From assembly GCA_019188255.1 (NCBI GenBank), contig JAETXT010000001.1:3782001-3846000 (forward strand): a stretch of DNA of 64,000 nucleotides, in the 5' to 3' direction. Source of the stretch: Verticillium longisporum (lineage: Eukaryota > Ascomycota > Sordariomycetes > Glomerellales > Plectosphaerellaceae). This document shows, piece by piece, positions 23,920-33,845 of this stretch; within the stretch, counting starts at the first letter, position 1; each line of letters starts with the position of its first letter. The notes beneath the pieces are model-generated. The model worked only from the letters and a program-made list of their open reading frames with translations. It had not been told where the DNA came from and made no database searches. The position numbers and the translations under genes were made by a program.

Positions 23920-24663
23920 ATGTTCACAGGAATCGTGGAAGACCTCGGCAGTAAGCCCCTCCCTCATATGACTCTCACCTCTGTGCGACACACTCACTCA
24001 CACTGCATGACCCCAGCCGTCACCGAGCTCAACGCGCAAGACGCCACCGGCGGTACCTCCCTGACCATTACGCTCGCCCCCGACGCCCAGCTCCTCTCCG
24101 ATGCCCACCTCGGCGACTCGATCGCCGTCAACGGCGTCTGCCTGACCGTCACCTCCTTCACGCCGACGGCCTTCACCATTGGCGTCGCCCCCGAGACGCT
24201 GCGCATCACCAACCTCGGCGCCCTGATGACGGGCTCGCGCGTCAACCTCGAGCGCGCCGTCCGCGCCGACACGCGCATGGGCGGCCACTTTGTCCAGGGC
24301 CACGTCGACACGACGGCCACCATCGCCGCCGTCACCCCCGACGGCAACGCGCTGACCTTCCGTTTCGCCCCCGCCGACCCCGCCCTGCTGCGCTACGTCG
24401 TCTACAAGGGCTTCATCGCCGTTGACGGCGCCAGCCTCACCGTCACGCGCGTCAACGACGACGAGGGCTGGTGGGAGGTCATGCTCATCAGCTACACCCA
24501 GGAAAAGGTCGTCACCGCCGCCAAGAAGCCCGGCGAGACGGTCAATGTCGAGGTCGACATGATGGCCAAGTATGCCGAGAAGAGCCTCGCTGCCTACTTT
24601 GGCAAGGCGGGTGCCGCCGCCACGGGGACGACCATCAAGGACATTGCGGCGCAGAACCAGTGA
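23920..24663 (+). CDS. RIB5: Riboflavin synthase
   Basis: Catalyses the last step of riboflavin synthesis, dismutation of 6,7-dimethyl-8-ribityllumazine. Exon 1 is 31 bp (23920..23950, MFTGIVEDLG), the intron 23951..24016 (66 bp), exon 2 24017..24663; 225 residues. Two tandem lumazine-binding barrels are visible: MFTGIVEDLGTVTEL, GDSIAVNGVCLTVTSF, APETLRITNLG in the first; GGHFVQGHVDTTATI, FIAVDGASLTVTRV and VMLISYTQEKVV in the second. The C-terminus (MMAKYAEKSL then a short tail) has the expected trimerisation helix. The intron is a multiple of three without a stop, so a retained form would add 22 residues within the first barrel. Very high GC and C-ending codons, no frame break. Confidence 0.96.
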   Translation: MFTGIVEDLGSKPLPHMTLTSVRHTHSHCMTPAVTELNAQDATGGTSLTITLAPDAQLLSDAHLGDSIAVNGVCLTVTSFTPTAFTIGVAPETLRITNLGALMTGSRVNLERAVRADTRMGGHFVQGHVDTTATIAAVTPDGNALTFRFAPADPALLRYVVYKGFIAVDGASLTVTRVNDDEGWWEVMLISYTQEKVVTAAKKPGETVNVEVDMMAKYAEKSLAAYFGKAGAAATGTTIKDIAAQNQ

Positions 24664-24828
24664 GTGGGTGCGTCAGCGAGCAGTAACAAACATGCATGAA
24701 CGACATGAATTCGAGTTTGAAGCTTGAGAATATCCTAACGTCCTGTGCGCCGTGCTACAAAGACAATAAGCCTGATGTTGGAGACGATCCCGACAAGACT
24801 CCTCGAACATGCATCTGTCGTGCATCGG

Positions 24829-26598
24829 TCATGCGTCCCCCCATACCTCGGCAATCCGCTGGCTGACGGCCTTGGCAATCTTCTTCCTTCCCACCATATG
24901 GGCCAAGCCGTTTGACACCATTTCGCGCTTCCTCTTGAGACCCTGTTCGCCGGTCCCGCACGCCTCAAATGCCTTGACAAAATCGTGCGGTGTCTTCCAC
25001 CGCTTCTGTATCTCGAGAGCCTTCTCGCCAGTGACACCCCTCGTCGTCATGAGCATCTTGAGATAGACGTCCCTCAGCGTCATCATGTCCGACTTGGAGG
25101 CCAGAGATGCAAACGCTGGGTAGCTGATGTAGTAGCCCCTCTCCGGCTCCTTATCTCTGAGGTGCGCCAGCAGAGGAAGGTAGTTCTGCGCCGTGAGCAC
25201 CTTGGTCGGAATCACCAACAGCGGCTTGCTCTCGTACAGCTTCTTCAGCATGACCGTCATCCTGGCAAGGTACCGGATCGTGTCGTCCACCTTCTGCGTC
25301 TTTTTGAGAAAGTAGCCGTTAACCACCTGCGTCGACGCCACCGCAGACTGCACCGACTCCTCGTACTTGGAGAAGTGGTTCGAGTCCATGGCGATCTCCT
25401 CGACAATGTAAATGACGTTCTGAACTCCGGACTTGCGGAGGCGGAACTTTTGCTCGTGGAACCGACCATCTTTGATACTGCTGACAAGGTCATCGAGACG
25501 TTTGCGCTCGACGATCCAGTCGAGAACAACCTCGTCGCCTTCGGCACCGTGGGCAGTCAGGGCTGTAGCGTCGTGGGTTTTGGCGATCCACTGCGCGTCA
25601 CCGACGTCGAGGGAACGCATGATGGGCTTGACGCCCTTTTTGATGAGCTCATCTTGCAGATAATCTCGGTCTTTCGTGGCGCGGATTTCGCGGACGTCGA
25701 GGAGGAGGTGAACCGTGAAGGATCCGGGGGCGAGCTCGATAGGGGTAAACTGGGGCAAGCTATCACCAGCGGTGACGGACCCGTTACCCACGACCCCCTC
25801 GTAAGAAGCTTGAGGAGCGATCCCTGCAGACCTACCTGCTTCGGTCCGTGGCAGTGCTTCCGTGGACTCTGATGTGTCGATCGGTGCTGGTGCCCCGCCA
25901 CTTTCTTGTGCTACCTGTGACGCGTCGGCGGCGCTGGCGGCCCCAGATGGTCCCCCGCCGCCCGTTGTGGTCTGCTGGATTCGCCGCGCAACCTCCCAGC
26001 CTTCATCCGTCAAGGCATACCTCCGCAGCGGCCGGCCTCTCTCATAGACAAACTCCTTGTCCAGCAGCGTCTTCATCGAGTTCCACGCCGTGTAGAACTT
26101 GGTGGGGTCGCTCGGTGCCGTGAAAGACGAGTCGCTGTGCTCCTGCGCCTTGTCGACGAGATCGGCCTTGGTCATGCCCGACGTGGCGTCTTCACCGAGA
26201 GTGGCGAGGGCCAGGACGAGAGCATACGCGCCGGATCGATAGGCAGGAACGTACGGTTTGGGCTTTCTCGTCTTCTTAGGCGCCGCCGAGCCGTCGCCAT
26301 CGCCATCCTGCGTCTCGCCGGCGGTCCTGTTCTTCCGAGGACGCTCAGGCATCGGCAGGCCGTTCTGCTCGCAGTGTTTCTTCATGCGATCTGTCAGCCG
26401 CGACGACATTTTCTCGCCGAAGCCCTTGAGCTGGACCAGCTGCTGGGGGTGTTCGAAGGCCAAGGGACATGCTTTCAGGGACTCGTAGGCGTTTTTGTAT
26501 GTCGTGATGCCTTTTGAGTTGCGCTCCCTGGCCGTGTCGAGCCATTCCTTGACCCAGTCCAGGAGCAGGGGGTTGGCGTATTGATCATGTTCCCCCAT
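24829..26598 (-). CDS. MUS81: Crossover junction endonuclease subunit Mus81
   Basis: XPF-family structure-selective nuclease that works with Eme1/Mms4 on stalled forks and recombination intermediates in the nucleus. A single exon of 589 residues from ATG 26598 (gccATGG); the frame remains open six codons upstream but only to a TTG. N-terminal HhH domain (ANPLLLDWVKEWLDTARERN to LKGFGEKMSSRLTDRM), a basic linker, a winged-helix region (RSGAYALVLALATLG, KEFVYERGRPLRRYALTDEGWE), then the nuclease: LLLDVREIRATKDRD, LDVGDAQWIAK, and the signature VERKRLDDL with catalytic residues. The C-terminal (HhH)2 region follows (MLMTTRGVTGEKALEIQKRW). It ends 165 bp from RIB5, tail to tail. Confidence 0.96.
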   Translation of the reverse strand: MGEHDQYANPLLLDWVKEWLDTARERNSKGITTYKNAYESLKACPLAFEHPQQLVQLKGFGEKMSSRLTDRMKKHCEQNGLPMPERPRKNRTAGETQDGDGDGSAAPKKTRKPKPYVPAYRSGAYALVLALATLGEDATSGMTKADLVDKAQEHSDSSFTAPSDPTKFYTAWNSMKTLLDKEFVYERGRPLRRYALTDEGWEVARRIQQTTTGGGGPSGAASAADASQVAQESGGAPAPIDTSESTEALPRTEAGRSAGIAPQASYEGVVGNGSVTAGDSLPQFTPIELAPGSFTVHLLLDVREIRATKDRDYLQDELIKKGVKPIMRSLDVGDAQWIAKTHDATALTAHGAEGDEVVLDWIVERKRLDDLVSSIKDGRFHEQKFRLRKSGVQNVIYIVEEIAMDSNHFSKYEESVQSAVASTQVVNGYFLKKTQKVDDTIRYLARMTVMLKKLYESKPLLVIPTKVLTAQNYLPLLAHLRDKEPERGYYISYPAFASLASKSDMMTLRDVYLKMLMTTRGVTGEKALEIQKRWKTPHDFVKAFEACGTGEQGLKRKREMVSNGLAHMVGRKKIAKAVSQRIAEVWGDA

Positions 26599-27373
26599 GG
26601 CGGTAGGTGTGGTCAATCCTCATGGCAGTGGCCAGGGCTCATGAGATCGGGGTGGGTATTTGGCAGAGAGAAAGTCTGGCAAGAAAAGGAGCGGCAGAAA
26701 AATCGAAACGACGGAATGAGCCAAAAACTGGAGAGATCAGCCATTCAGTAGTGAGTGGCCAGACCCTCCCAAGATGGCAGTGAAGGCATCGCCAATGGTG
26801 ACGCGACGAGGTTGTGGCGGGTGGGGACGCAAGTGCGAGCCGGGCGCGCGAACTCACGTGACCCCCATGGACGGCTCGGTTTCTATTCTCAGCGCAACGT
26901 TGCGTCGTATTTGCGTCACCGACTGACTTGCATCAGCCGGCAGACACGATAGAAAGGTCTTGCTGCCACCCCACGCTAGCCTTGAAGCGGTCAAGCAGCA
27001 GGAAGAAGGGGCCACCACACGAGCTGGCCATGGCGGGGTCTCACCTGTAGCTGGCCCTGGTGGTCCAGCAGGGGAGGGGCCACCCCGGGCGAGCTCGCTC
27101 AGGCACAGCAGCCCAGTGCAGGGCTTCAGGGCATCCCGCCCAGCCCCTCCCTGCCCCTCCAACCCCTACCTACCTTACCTACCTACAACTTCTCCCACCC
27201 CACCCTCCGCCGACGTGCGTCTTGTCTTGGTGCTGGGCTTGACCGTCTCTCAGACAACTTTCTCAGCTTGTCTCAACAATCACCAACTTCAACTCGACGT
27301 TCAATTTTTGTTCCCTCTCTTCCCATCTCTTGACAGCCTCTATACCCCCGATCGATTTCACACTCTCCCCGCC
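26599..27373. promoter_or_regulatory. Divergent promoter of MUS81 and the phosphoacetylglucosamine mutase
   Basis: 775 bp, no coding exon seen. A TCACGTGA palindrome at 26854-26861 (within ctcacgtgaccc) lies about 260 bp upstream of MUS81. Near the + gene there are CTACC-type repeats (about 27161-27187) and a CT-rich leader to gccATGG. Confidence 0.45.
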
Positions 27374-29069
27374 ATGGACGCAAAGTTCCTCGCCGCTTCC
27401 CAGAAGCACCCCATCGTCGAGGGCCATACCTTCAAGTATGGCACTGCGGGGTTTCGCATGAACTCTGATCTCCTCGATGGCGTGACCTTCCGTGTCGGTC
27501 TGCTCGCCGGCCTTCGCAGCCGCAAGCTCGGTGCCACCATTGGCGTCATGGTCACGGCGAGTCACAACCCGGCCGAGGACAACGGCGTCAAGGTCGTTGA
27601 CCCCCAGGGTGACATGCTTGAGCAGGACTGGGAGGCCCATGCTACGCAGCTCGTCAACCGCAAGTCCCACGAGGCCCTGCTCGAAACATACAAGGAGCTC
27701 GCCGCCAAGCTCAAGATCGACCTCTCCGCCACTGGCCGCGTTGTCTTTGGTCGTGACACCCGTCCCTCCGGCCACAAGCTTGCCATTGCCCTGGCCGACT
27801 CGCTCGACGCCACCGACGTGGAGCACACCGACTACAAGATCCTCACGACCCCCCAGCTCCACTACCTCACCCGCGCCATCAACACCCAGGGCACGCCCCA
27901 GGCCTATGGCAAGGTCAGCGAGGTTGGATATCACGAGAAGTTTGCCGAGGCCTTTGTCAAGGCTCTGAGGGGTCGCAAGGTCCAGGGCCAGCTGACGGTC
28001 GACTGCTCCAACGGTGTTGGTGGTCCTAAGCTGGTCGATTTCCTGAAATACGTGCCCAAGGACATCACGGGCTTCGATGTCAAGGTTGTCAACGATGACG
28101 TCCTTCGTCCTGAGGTGCTCAACCTCGACGTGAGTGCCACCGCCAATTGTCCCACCTTTGCTCCATCTCTCTCCCACAAGCCTGCCCCTTGCTAACAGCA
28201 CCTTGGCGTATCCAGTCCGGCGCCGACTACGTCAAGACCAAGCAGAGGGCCCCTCCCTCGCCCAAGCCCGTCCCCGGTGCCCGTTGCTGTTCGTTTGACG
28301 GTGACGCCGACCGCCTCATCTACTACTGGACCGACCCCGACACGGGCTTCTTCATGCTCGACGGCGACAGGATATCGTCCCTGGCCGCCTCCTTCATCGC
28401 CGACCTCGTCCGTTCCGCAGGCCTGACCGACCTCCGCATCGGCGTCGTCCAGACCGCCTACGCCAACGGCGCCAGCACAAACTACATTGAGAAGCACCTC
28501 CAGCTGCCTGTCGTCTGCACGCCGACCGGCGTGAAGCACCTGCACCACGCCGCGCTCAAGTTCGACGTCGGCTGCTACTTTGAAGCCAACGGCCACGGCA
28601 CCGTCCTCTTCAGCAACGACGCCCGCCGCGCCTTCCGCGAGACGCAGCCTCAGTCCCCGCCCAGAAGGACGCCCTCGAGACCCTCGCCGCCGTCAGCGAT
28701 CTCGCCAACCAGACCGTCGGTGACGCACACACCGACATCCTCCTCATCGAGGGCAGCGTCGCTCACAAGAAGTGGCCGCACAAGGTCTGGGCCACGACCT
28801 ACACGGAGCACCCCTACCGCCTGGTCAAGGTCGAGGTCGGCAACAAGGACGCCTTCACCACCTACGACGCCGAGCGCCGTCTCGAGACCCCCGCCGGCCT
28901 CCAGGACAAGATTGACGAGTGCGTCCGCAAGTACACGAGCGGCCGCTCCTTTGCGCGCGCCTCCGGCCCCGAGAATGCCTGCCGCGTCTACGCCGAGGCT
29001 GCATCTCGCTCCGAGGCCGACGAGCTTGCCGCTCGCGTCGCCGAGTACGTCACCCAGTACGGTTCGTAG
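27374..29069 (+). CDS. PCM1: Phosphoacetylglucosamine mutase; frame broken by 1 nt
   Basis: Converts GlcNAc-6-phosphate to GlcNAc-1-phosphate for UDP-GlcNAc, needed for chitin, N-glycans and GPI anchors; essential in yeast. Exon 1 27374..28129, intron 28130..28215, exon 2 28216..29069; 536 residues when corrected, close to the family norm. Seen: KYGTAGFR, the phosphoserine loop VTASHNPAEDNGVK, metal loop FDGDADRLIYYW, sugar-binding EANGHGT, and the phosphate-binding region near the C-terminus. The frame breaks at a C4 run (28655-28658): after RRAFRETQPQS the conserved QKDALETLAAVSDLANQTVGD lies in the next frame and continues to EYVTQYGS; one extra C restores it. The phosphate loop reads RASGPENACRVYAE, where SGTE is nearly invariant (see findings). 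MUS81 is divergent upstream. Confidence 0.92.
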
Positions 29070-30139
29070 AGCGTCCGCAGCAAGAGGTGCCTGGGTGGGC
29101 AGCAGCAGGCAAACGCCACTCTCAGCATTGACGACGTGACAGACTTGATCTGGGACAGCCCGCTGTTGCTCTGAGCCACTTGATTTCTTTTTTTTTTTGG
29201 TGTGTGAATCAAAAAGTTGTTTTTTGCTCCGAGAAGCATTCATTATCCCACCCCTTTTGAAATATGGAGAGGAGCAAGTCGGGCAAAGCAGACCACAGGC
29301 AGGGGAGCTAGCCGGATGTTTTTTTCCTTCTCGTTATGACCCCCCTTTACGACAAATGTCATTCATTCCCTTGGTGACACGGAAAAATGAAAACCTTGGA
29401 TACATGACCGCCGCCAGGGACGAGTATAGACAGAAAGCAACGCAGGTGGTCATCATGTTTCCGTCTTTTTCTCCTCTCGTCGTGTGGGTGATTTGTGTCA
29501 ATGTTGAGGGGGGTACAGCGTCGTTCGTCCCAAGTTCATCCGAACCCCCCGAACTACAGAGGACCGATCCGTGGATGATCCAGCTGTCATGCTGAGAAGA
29601 TGTTGCATGTAGGGGGGGTAGGAGCAGTCCGATTGACTAGGCAAGGTTCACCTCGGGTCCTCGGGTCACTACTCACAACATACAAATCTCATCACGCCAA
29701 CTCATCCAGTTGAACACAACCTCATTATCAGGCCAGGTGCCGCGAGGGGCACGGCCAGCCAGCTACGTACATGTTCTGTCCTGCCCAGCTAGCCAGCATA
29801 GTATATATACAAAGACTCGCCAGGATGATGCAGCGAAAGGAAAATGGGAATAACAAATCGGCAGAGCCAATCAGCCATGCAAGAAAGCCAAAACCCATCC
29901 AAACTCCACCGCCCCAATCTGCACACTACTCTTGAAACACCCCCCGTGTCGCACCGCGGTGCGGCAGATATACAAGCTGAGCAGACGTCGGCTTTATGCA
30001 GAAGGAGAACAGAGAACGACGTCTAAGCCTTTGGATCCCATAGAAACAAAACTCCAGTGTGTGCCCAATGCCGATATATGCGCTTCGCTTGTAAAATGAA
30101 AGACACACGACCACACCTTTCGGTTCAGATTGCGGCGCC
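29070..30139. other. 1.07 kb intergenic region between converging genes
   Basis: No gene seen. Holds the 3' flank of the mutase (T10 run near 29190) and that of the coiled-coil gene. A TATATATA-like stretch occurs at about 29801-29809 but no ORF follows it. Confidence 0.45.
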
Positions 30140-33100
30140 TCATGCGTTACCGCTCAGCGTCCTGAACCGGTCCTCGAACGACTTCACCCTCTCCTCTTCC
30201 AAAATGCGCTGGAGCTTCCTCGTCTCCCGGACCGCCGCCTCGCGTTCCTCCTGCAGGTTCAGAACCTCAATCTGAGCAGCGCTCATCCGCGCAATGACAT
30301 CCTGCATCTCCGTATCGGCCTCTGACAGCGTGCGCTCCAGCTCCGTTACTCTGGAGCGGAGCTTGTCGACCTGGACCTCGTCTTCGATGGACATCTTGGG
30401 CAGCGGCGAGCGCGGCGAACGCGAGAACATGGGCGACGCCACAGGACTGAGCATCTTGCGAGGCGATCGGCCGCCGCTACTGGCCTGAGAGGGAAGAGCC
30501 CGGCGAAGCTGAATGTTGTGCGCCTCCTTGATCTCCTTGATCTGCTCCTCGTGGCGCGCGACCCGGTCCTCTGACGCGCTCTGCGCCGCAGAAACCTCCT
30601 CTTCTAGCATACGGAGGCGGCCTTGCAAGCTAGCGATGCGCTCGACGTTAGCCTGGCGATCGATATCGCCACGCGCCACCGTATCAGCGAGACGCTGTCG
30701 AAGGCTGGCGTTCGCAGCCAGTTGTTGTCGGACCTGAGTGGCAAGCTCTTCAACACGACGGGCCGAATCGCGAAGCTCGTCGGCGAGGGCACGTTCGCTT
30801 TCAATATGCTCGGCCTCGCTCTCGTGGAGACTGTCGGCTTGCGTCTTGTTATCCGACGCCTCCTGGCGAGCCGCATCACGTTCCATAATGGCGGCCGACA
30901 GGGAGTGTTGCAGCTTCTCCAAAGCCAATTGCGTCCTCTCATCGGAAACAATTGCCCCACCTTGTTCTTCCAGCTCCTTGATCCTATTCAAGGCCTCTTG
31001 GTACGCAGCCTGAAGGTCTTTGAACGCTGCCTCGAGCGACTCGGACGTCACGGGGTAAGCGTCCGAGTTGCTACCGCTGCTGGAGCGCGCCATCGAGGGC
31101 GGGATCAAGATGTCCTTCTCGTCCAAGAGAGCGCGAAGCGAGGCAATTTCCCCTTCGGCTCGGTCTAGGTCCATCTTAAGACTAACCAGACCCTTCTCCA
31201 CTTGAAACTTGTCGTTAACGGCATCCTCTGCGCGGCGCCGCAGCACCTTGATCTCGTTTTGCAGATCAGAGACGTCTTTGGCGAAGCCGCCTCGCCTGGG
31301 CGAATCCGAGAGAAGACGTTCGCGTTCCGTTTCGAGGACTCTGATCTTTTTCTCGTTTTCGCGGTTCTGGAATTCCTGACGGTCGAGAAGATTCTTGAGC
31401 GCGCTGTGAAGGGCGTCCCTTTGCGCCTCCACGTCCTTCAGCCGTTCTGACAGGGCCTCGCGGGACTCAATACCACCCTTGACAGTATTGGATCGCGTCA
31501 AGCCGGTCGGGGCTCTCTGCAGCTTGAACGATCCTGCGGTAACTGAGTTGGACCTAGACAACGCAACGGACGACCGCGTGGAGCGTGTGGGGGTTCTTCG
31601 ACAGAAGCCTGCTTGCTGGTGCGAAGATTTTGATTTTCGCTCTTCAAGGCGTGGAGTTCCTGTTGCAACTTGCTCGACTCGTATGTGAGGTTGTCATACT
31701 CGGAAGCCTCGGCCTCAAGACCCTCAACACGCGCCCGGAGCTGGGGTACGACCTCGTCACGAAGGTTGTCGCGCTCATTTGATGCGCTCTGCAGCTCGCC
31801 TCGTAGAGCAGCAAGTAGGTCCTCAAAGTTATCTTTGACATTCTTCTCCTCAGAGAGCCTTCGGCGGAGATCCTCGCACGTGGCTTCGAGTTCCTGTACC
31901 CGTCCATTGGCATCAACGTTGTTCATCTGAGCGAGATCGATCTGGGAAGCTCTGTCGGCGAGCTCCTTAATTTGTTGGTCGAGGGCTTTCCTCCTCAGAC
32001 GTTCTTCTTGCAGCTTCGTGGTCAGTTCGAGTCGGATGGACGCCTTCTCCTGCTCCGACCTCCTCTGCACCTTTTCTACTTCTTCTTTATTTTGATCATA
32101 TTCACTGAATTTGGTGGAGCTGACACCCGAGTCGGAGAAGTAATCACTTGTCCTCTTGCCCGGGGCCTGCGGGTTGCCGATCTCGGACTGTAACCTGTCC
32201 ACAAGATCCTCTAGGTCCATCTCGCGCCGAATGGACGAAGCCAGTTCGGCGCTGATGGCCTTGAGCTCATCTTCCATCTCTTGTATTTGCGCCGGTGGTA
32301 GTAGGGTGGATGCCGGCGGTGGTGTGAGTAAATTCGTTTCGAGGTATCCAAGGGGGTTAGCATTTGCCTTTGAGCCCTTGCGCTGTAGGATGGATGTCGC
32401 TGCAGAGAAACCGGCTTCATCTGTCGAGCCTGGGTTCCTGGCCGAGAGCGGCGACGGTAGGGATGAGAATTCGGTGGTAGACGGCGAGGGTGAGATGGCC
32501 CAACCGAAAAAGCTTCCGAATTTTGTTGAACCGGGGGATTTGGGTAATGGCTTGTTGATTTCGGGCAGTCTGCTTGAGTCGATGGCAGTTGTTGGTGGCG
32601 TGGATATCTGACTATTTCTTTCGACCTTGTCCAGGTTGAGGTGTGGTGGTGTTGGTTTTGGCGCGATGATGGACATGGTACGATTATCATTAGAATAAAG
32701 ACTGTATGCCGACTCTGACTCGCTGTCTGTGGTGTCCGCCTTGGTCGCGTTTGGTAGTAAAGGTGCGTCGAACGAGTGTGGGTTTTGCGTGACGTTGTTG
32801 GTCAGTCCGGCATGTTGCGGCAGGTCGTCTAAAGTTCTCGTTTGAGGGGAAGCCAGGTTGGTGCTGGGAGTGTTTCGCGTCAAAGAGTGTGGCCCGTCGT
32901 CGTCCTCTTCAGCACGGTCGGTGTTTGTTGGTGTCCTATTGGAAGAAACAGTTAGAATTTGTTTGCCAATGGCAACTGGCCCGTGGTCGGACCAATACCA
33001 GGCGCACGGCAGAAGACCTACGGCGGCTTCTCGTGTGGTAGAGCAGTGGGCACGGTCGGAAAGGAGTCGAGGATGATGGGAGCTAGCGAATGTTCCAAGG

Positions 33101-33845
33101 CTGCGGCCGGGTACTCGTAGAGCGTGGGACTGTCGACAGAGTAGGCTCTCGAGAATCGCGTTTCGGGCTTGGGCAGGTGGATCCTTAGGGTGGCAGCGCC
33201 TTCGGAGAAGCGGGTGGCTAGGGGCGAGGCGGTCGAGGAAAGGGGTTTCCTCTTGATGATGTTGATCTTGGGTGTGCCTACGACAGGCGTCGTGTGGGAG
33301 CGGGCGTGACCGGGTGAGGGCTGGCGGGAGCTGGCGGCAGAGGGCGGCGCCGTGATGGGCGGGTGCGCAATGTAGGAGGCGTGAGCGTGGGAGGTGTGCT
33401 TGCCTTGCTGCTGGACGTCTGTGTGGTTGTGGTGGTAGTGGTAGTGGTAGTGCTGCTGCTGGACGGGTACTGGCAGCGGGTGACGGCCGCGCGGGACCAG
33501 GGGATCGGGATGGGGTGAAGGTGAAGCGTGTTGTGTCTCAGGAGCATCTGTGTATCCTCCTAGCAGATCCAAAGTGTCGACAGTGTCGCTCTCACTGTCG
33601 CTGTCGTGGAAATCGCGAGGGAGAACAGGTCTCGTTGGTTCAAGGTCCATGTCGGGCATGATAATCAGGGGCGTCTGAGAGCGAGATGATGTTCGACCTG
33701 GCACTCTGGCTCTGGCTCTACCTTTGGCTGGCCCAAGGGTCGGGCTTGGGCTTATCTCACGCGGAGGAGGAAGCGAGGAGGTCAGCTGTCCATCGACGAG
33801 CGAAAGAGGGAAAGAAGTCCTTCGATGTCGGTGAATCGGGGCCAT
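30140..33845 (-). CDS. Large coiled-coil protein, fungal-specific, function unknown; frame broken by 1 nt
   Basis: Exon 1 runs from about 33845 to 33022, the intron is 33021..32936 (GTAGGT..TAG), exon 2 32935..30140; about 1,206 residues when corrected. The N-terminal ~450 residues are Ser/Pro-rich and disordered, with His-rich tracts (HYHYHYHHNH), an acidic Ser-Asp-Glu patch (DSDSESDTVDTLDLLGGY) and TPKINIIKRKP. The rest is long heptad-rich coiled coil (EEVEKVQRRSEQEKASIRLELT onward), interrupted by Ser/Arg-rich hinges (SRSNSVTAG, SPRRGG, RSPRKMLSPVASPMFSRSPRSP) that look like phosphorylation sites. The frame breaks at a C5 run (G5 on + at 31589-31593); one extra C gives EEPPTRSTRSSVALSRSNSV. 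The start is uncertain: an in-frame ATG exists at 34187, and another (MPDMDLEP) at 33659. Probably a cytoskeletal or scaffold protein by architecture only. Confidence 0.75.

Noticed and set aside
24985..25872. 295-codon + strand open frame
   Set aside because: Antisense shadow of MUS81 created by codon bias.
27263..28201. 312-codon - strand open frame
   Set aside because: Antisense shadow of the phosphoacetylglucosamine mutase.
28660..29139. Ser/Pro/Arg-rich continuation of the mutase frame
   Set aside because: The conserved mutase C-terminus lies in the next frame; this is read-through past a one-base deletion.
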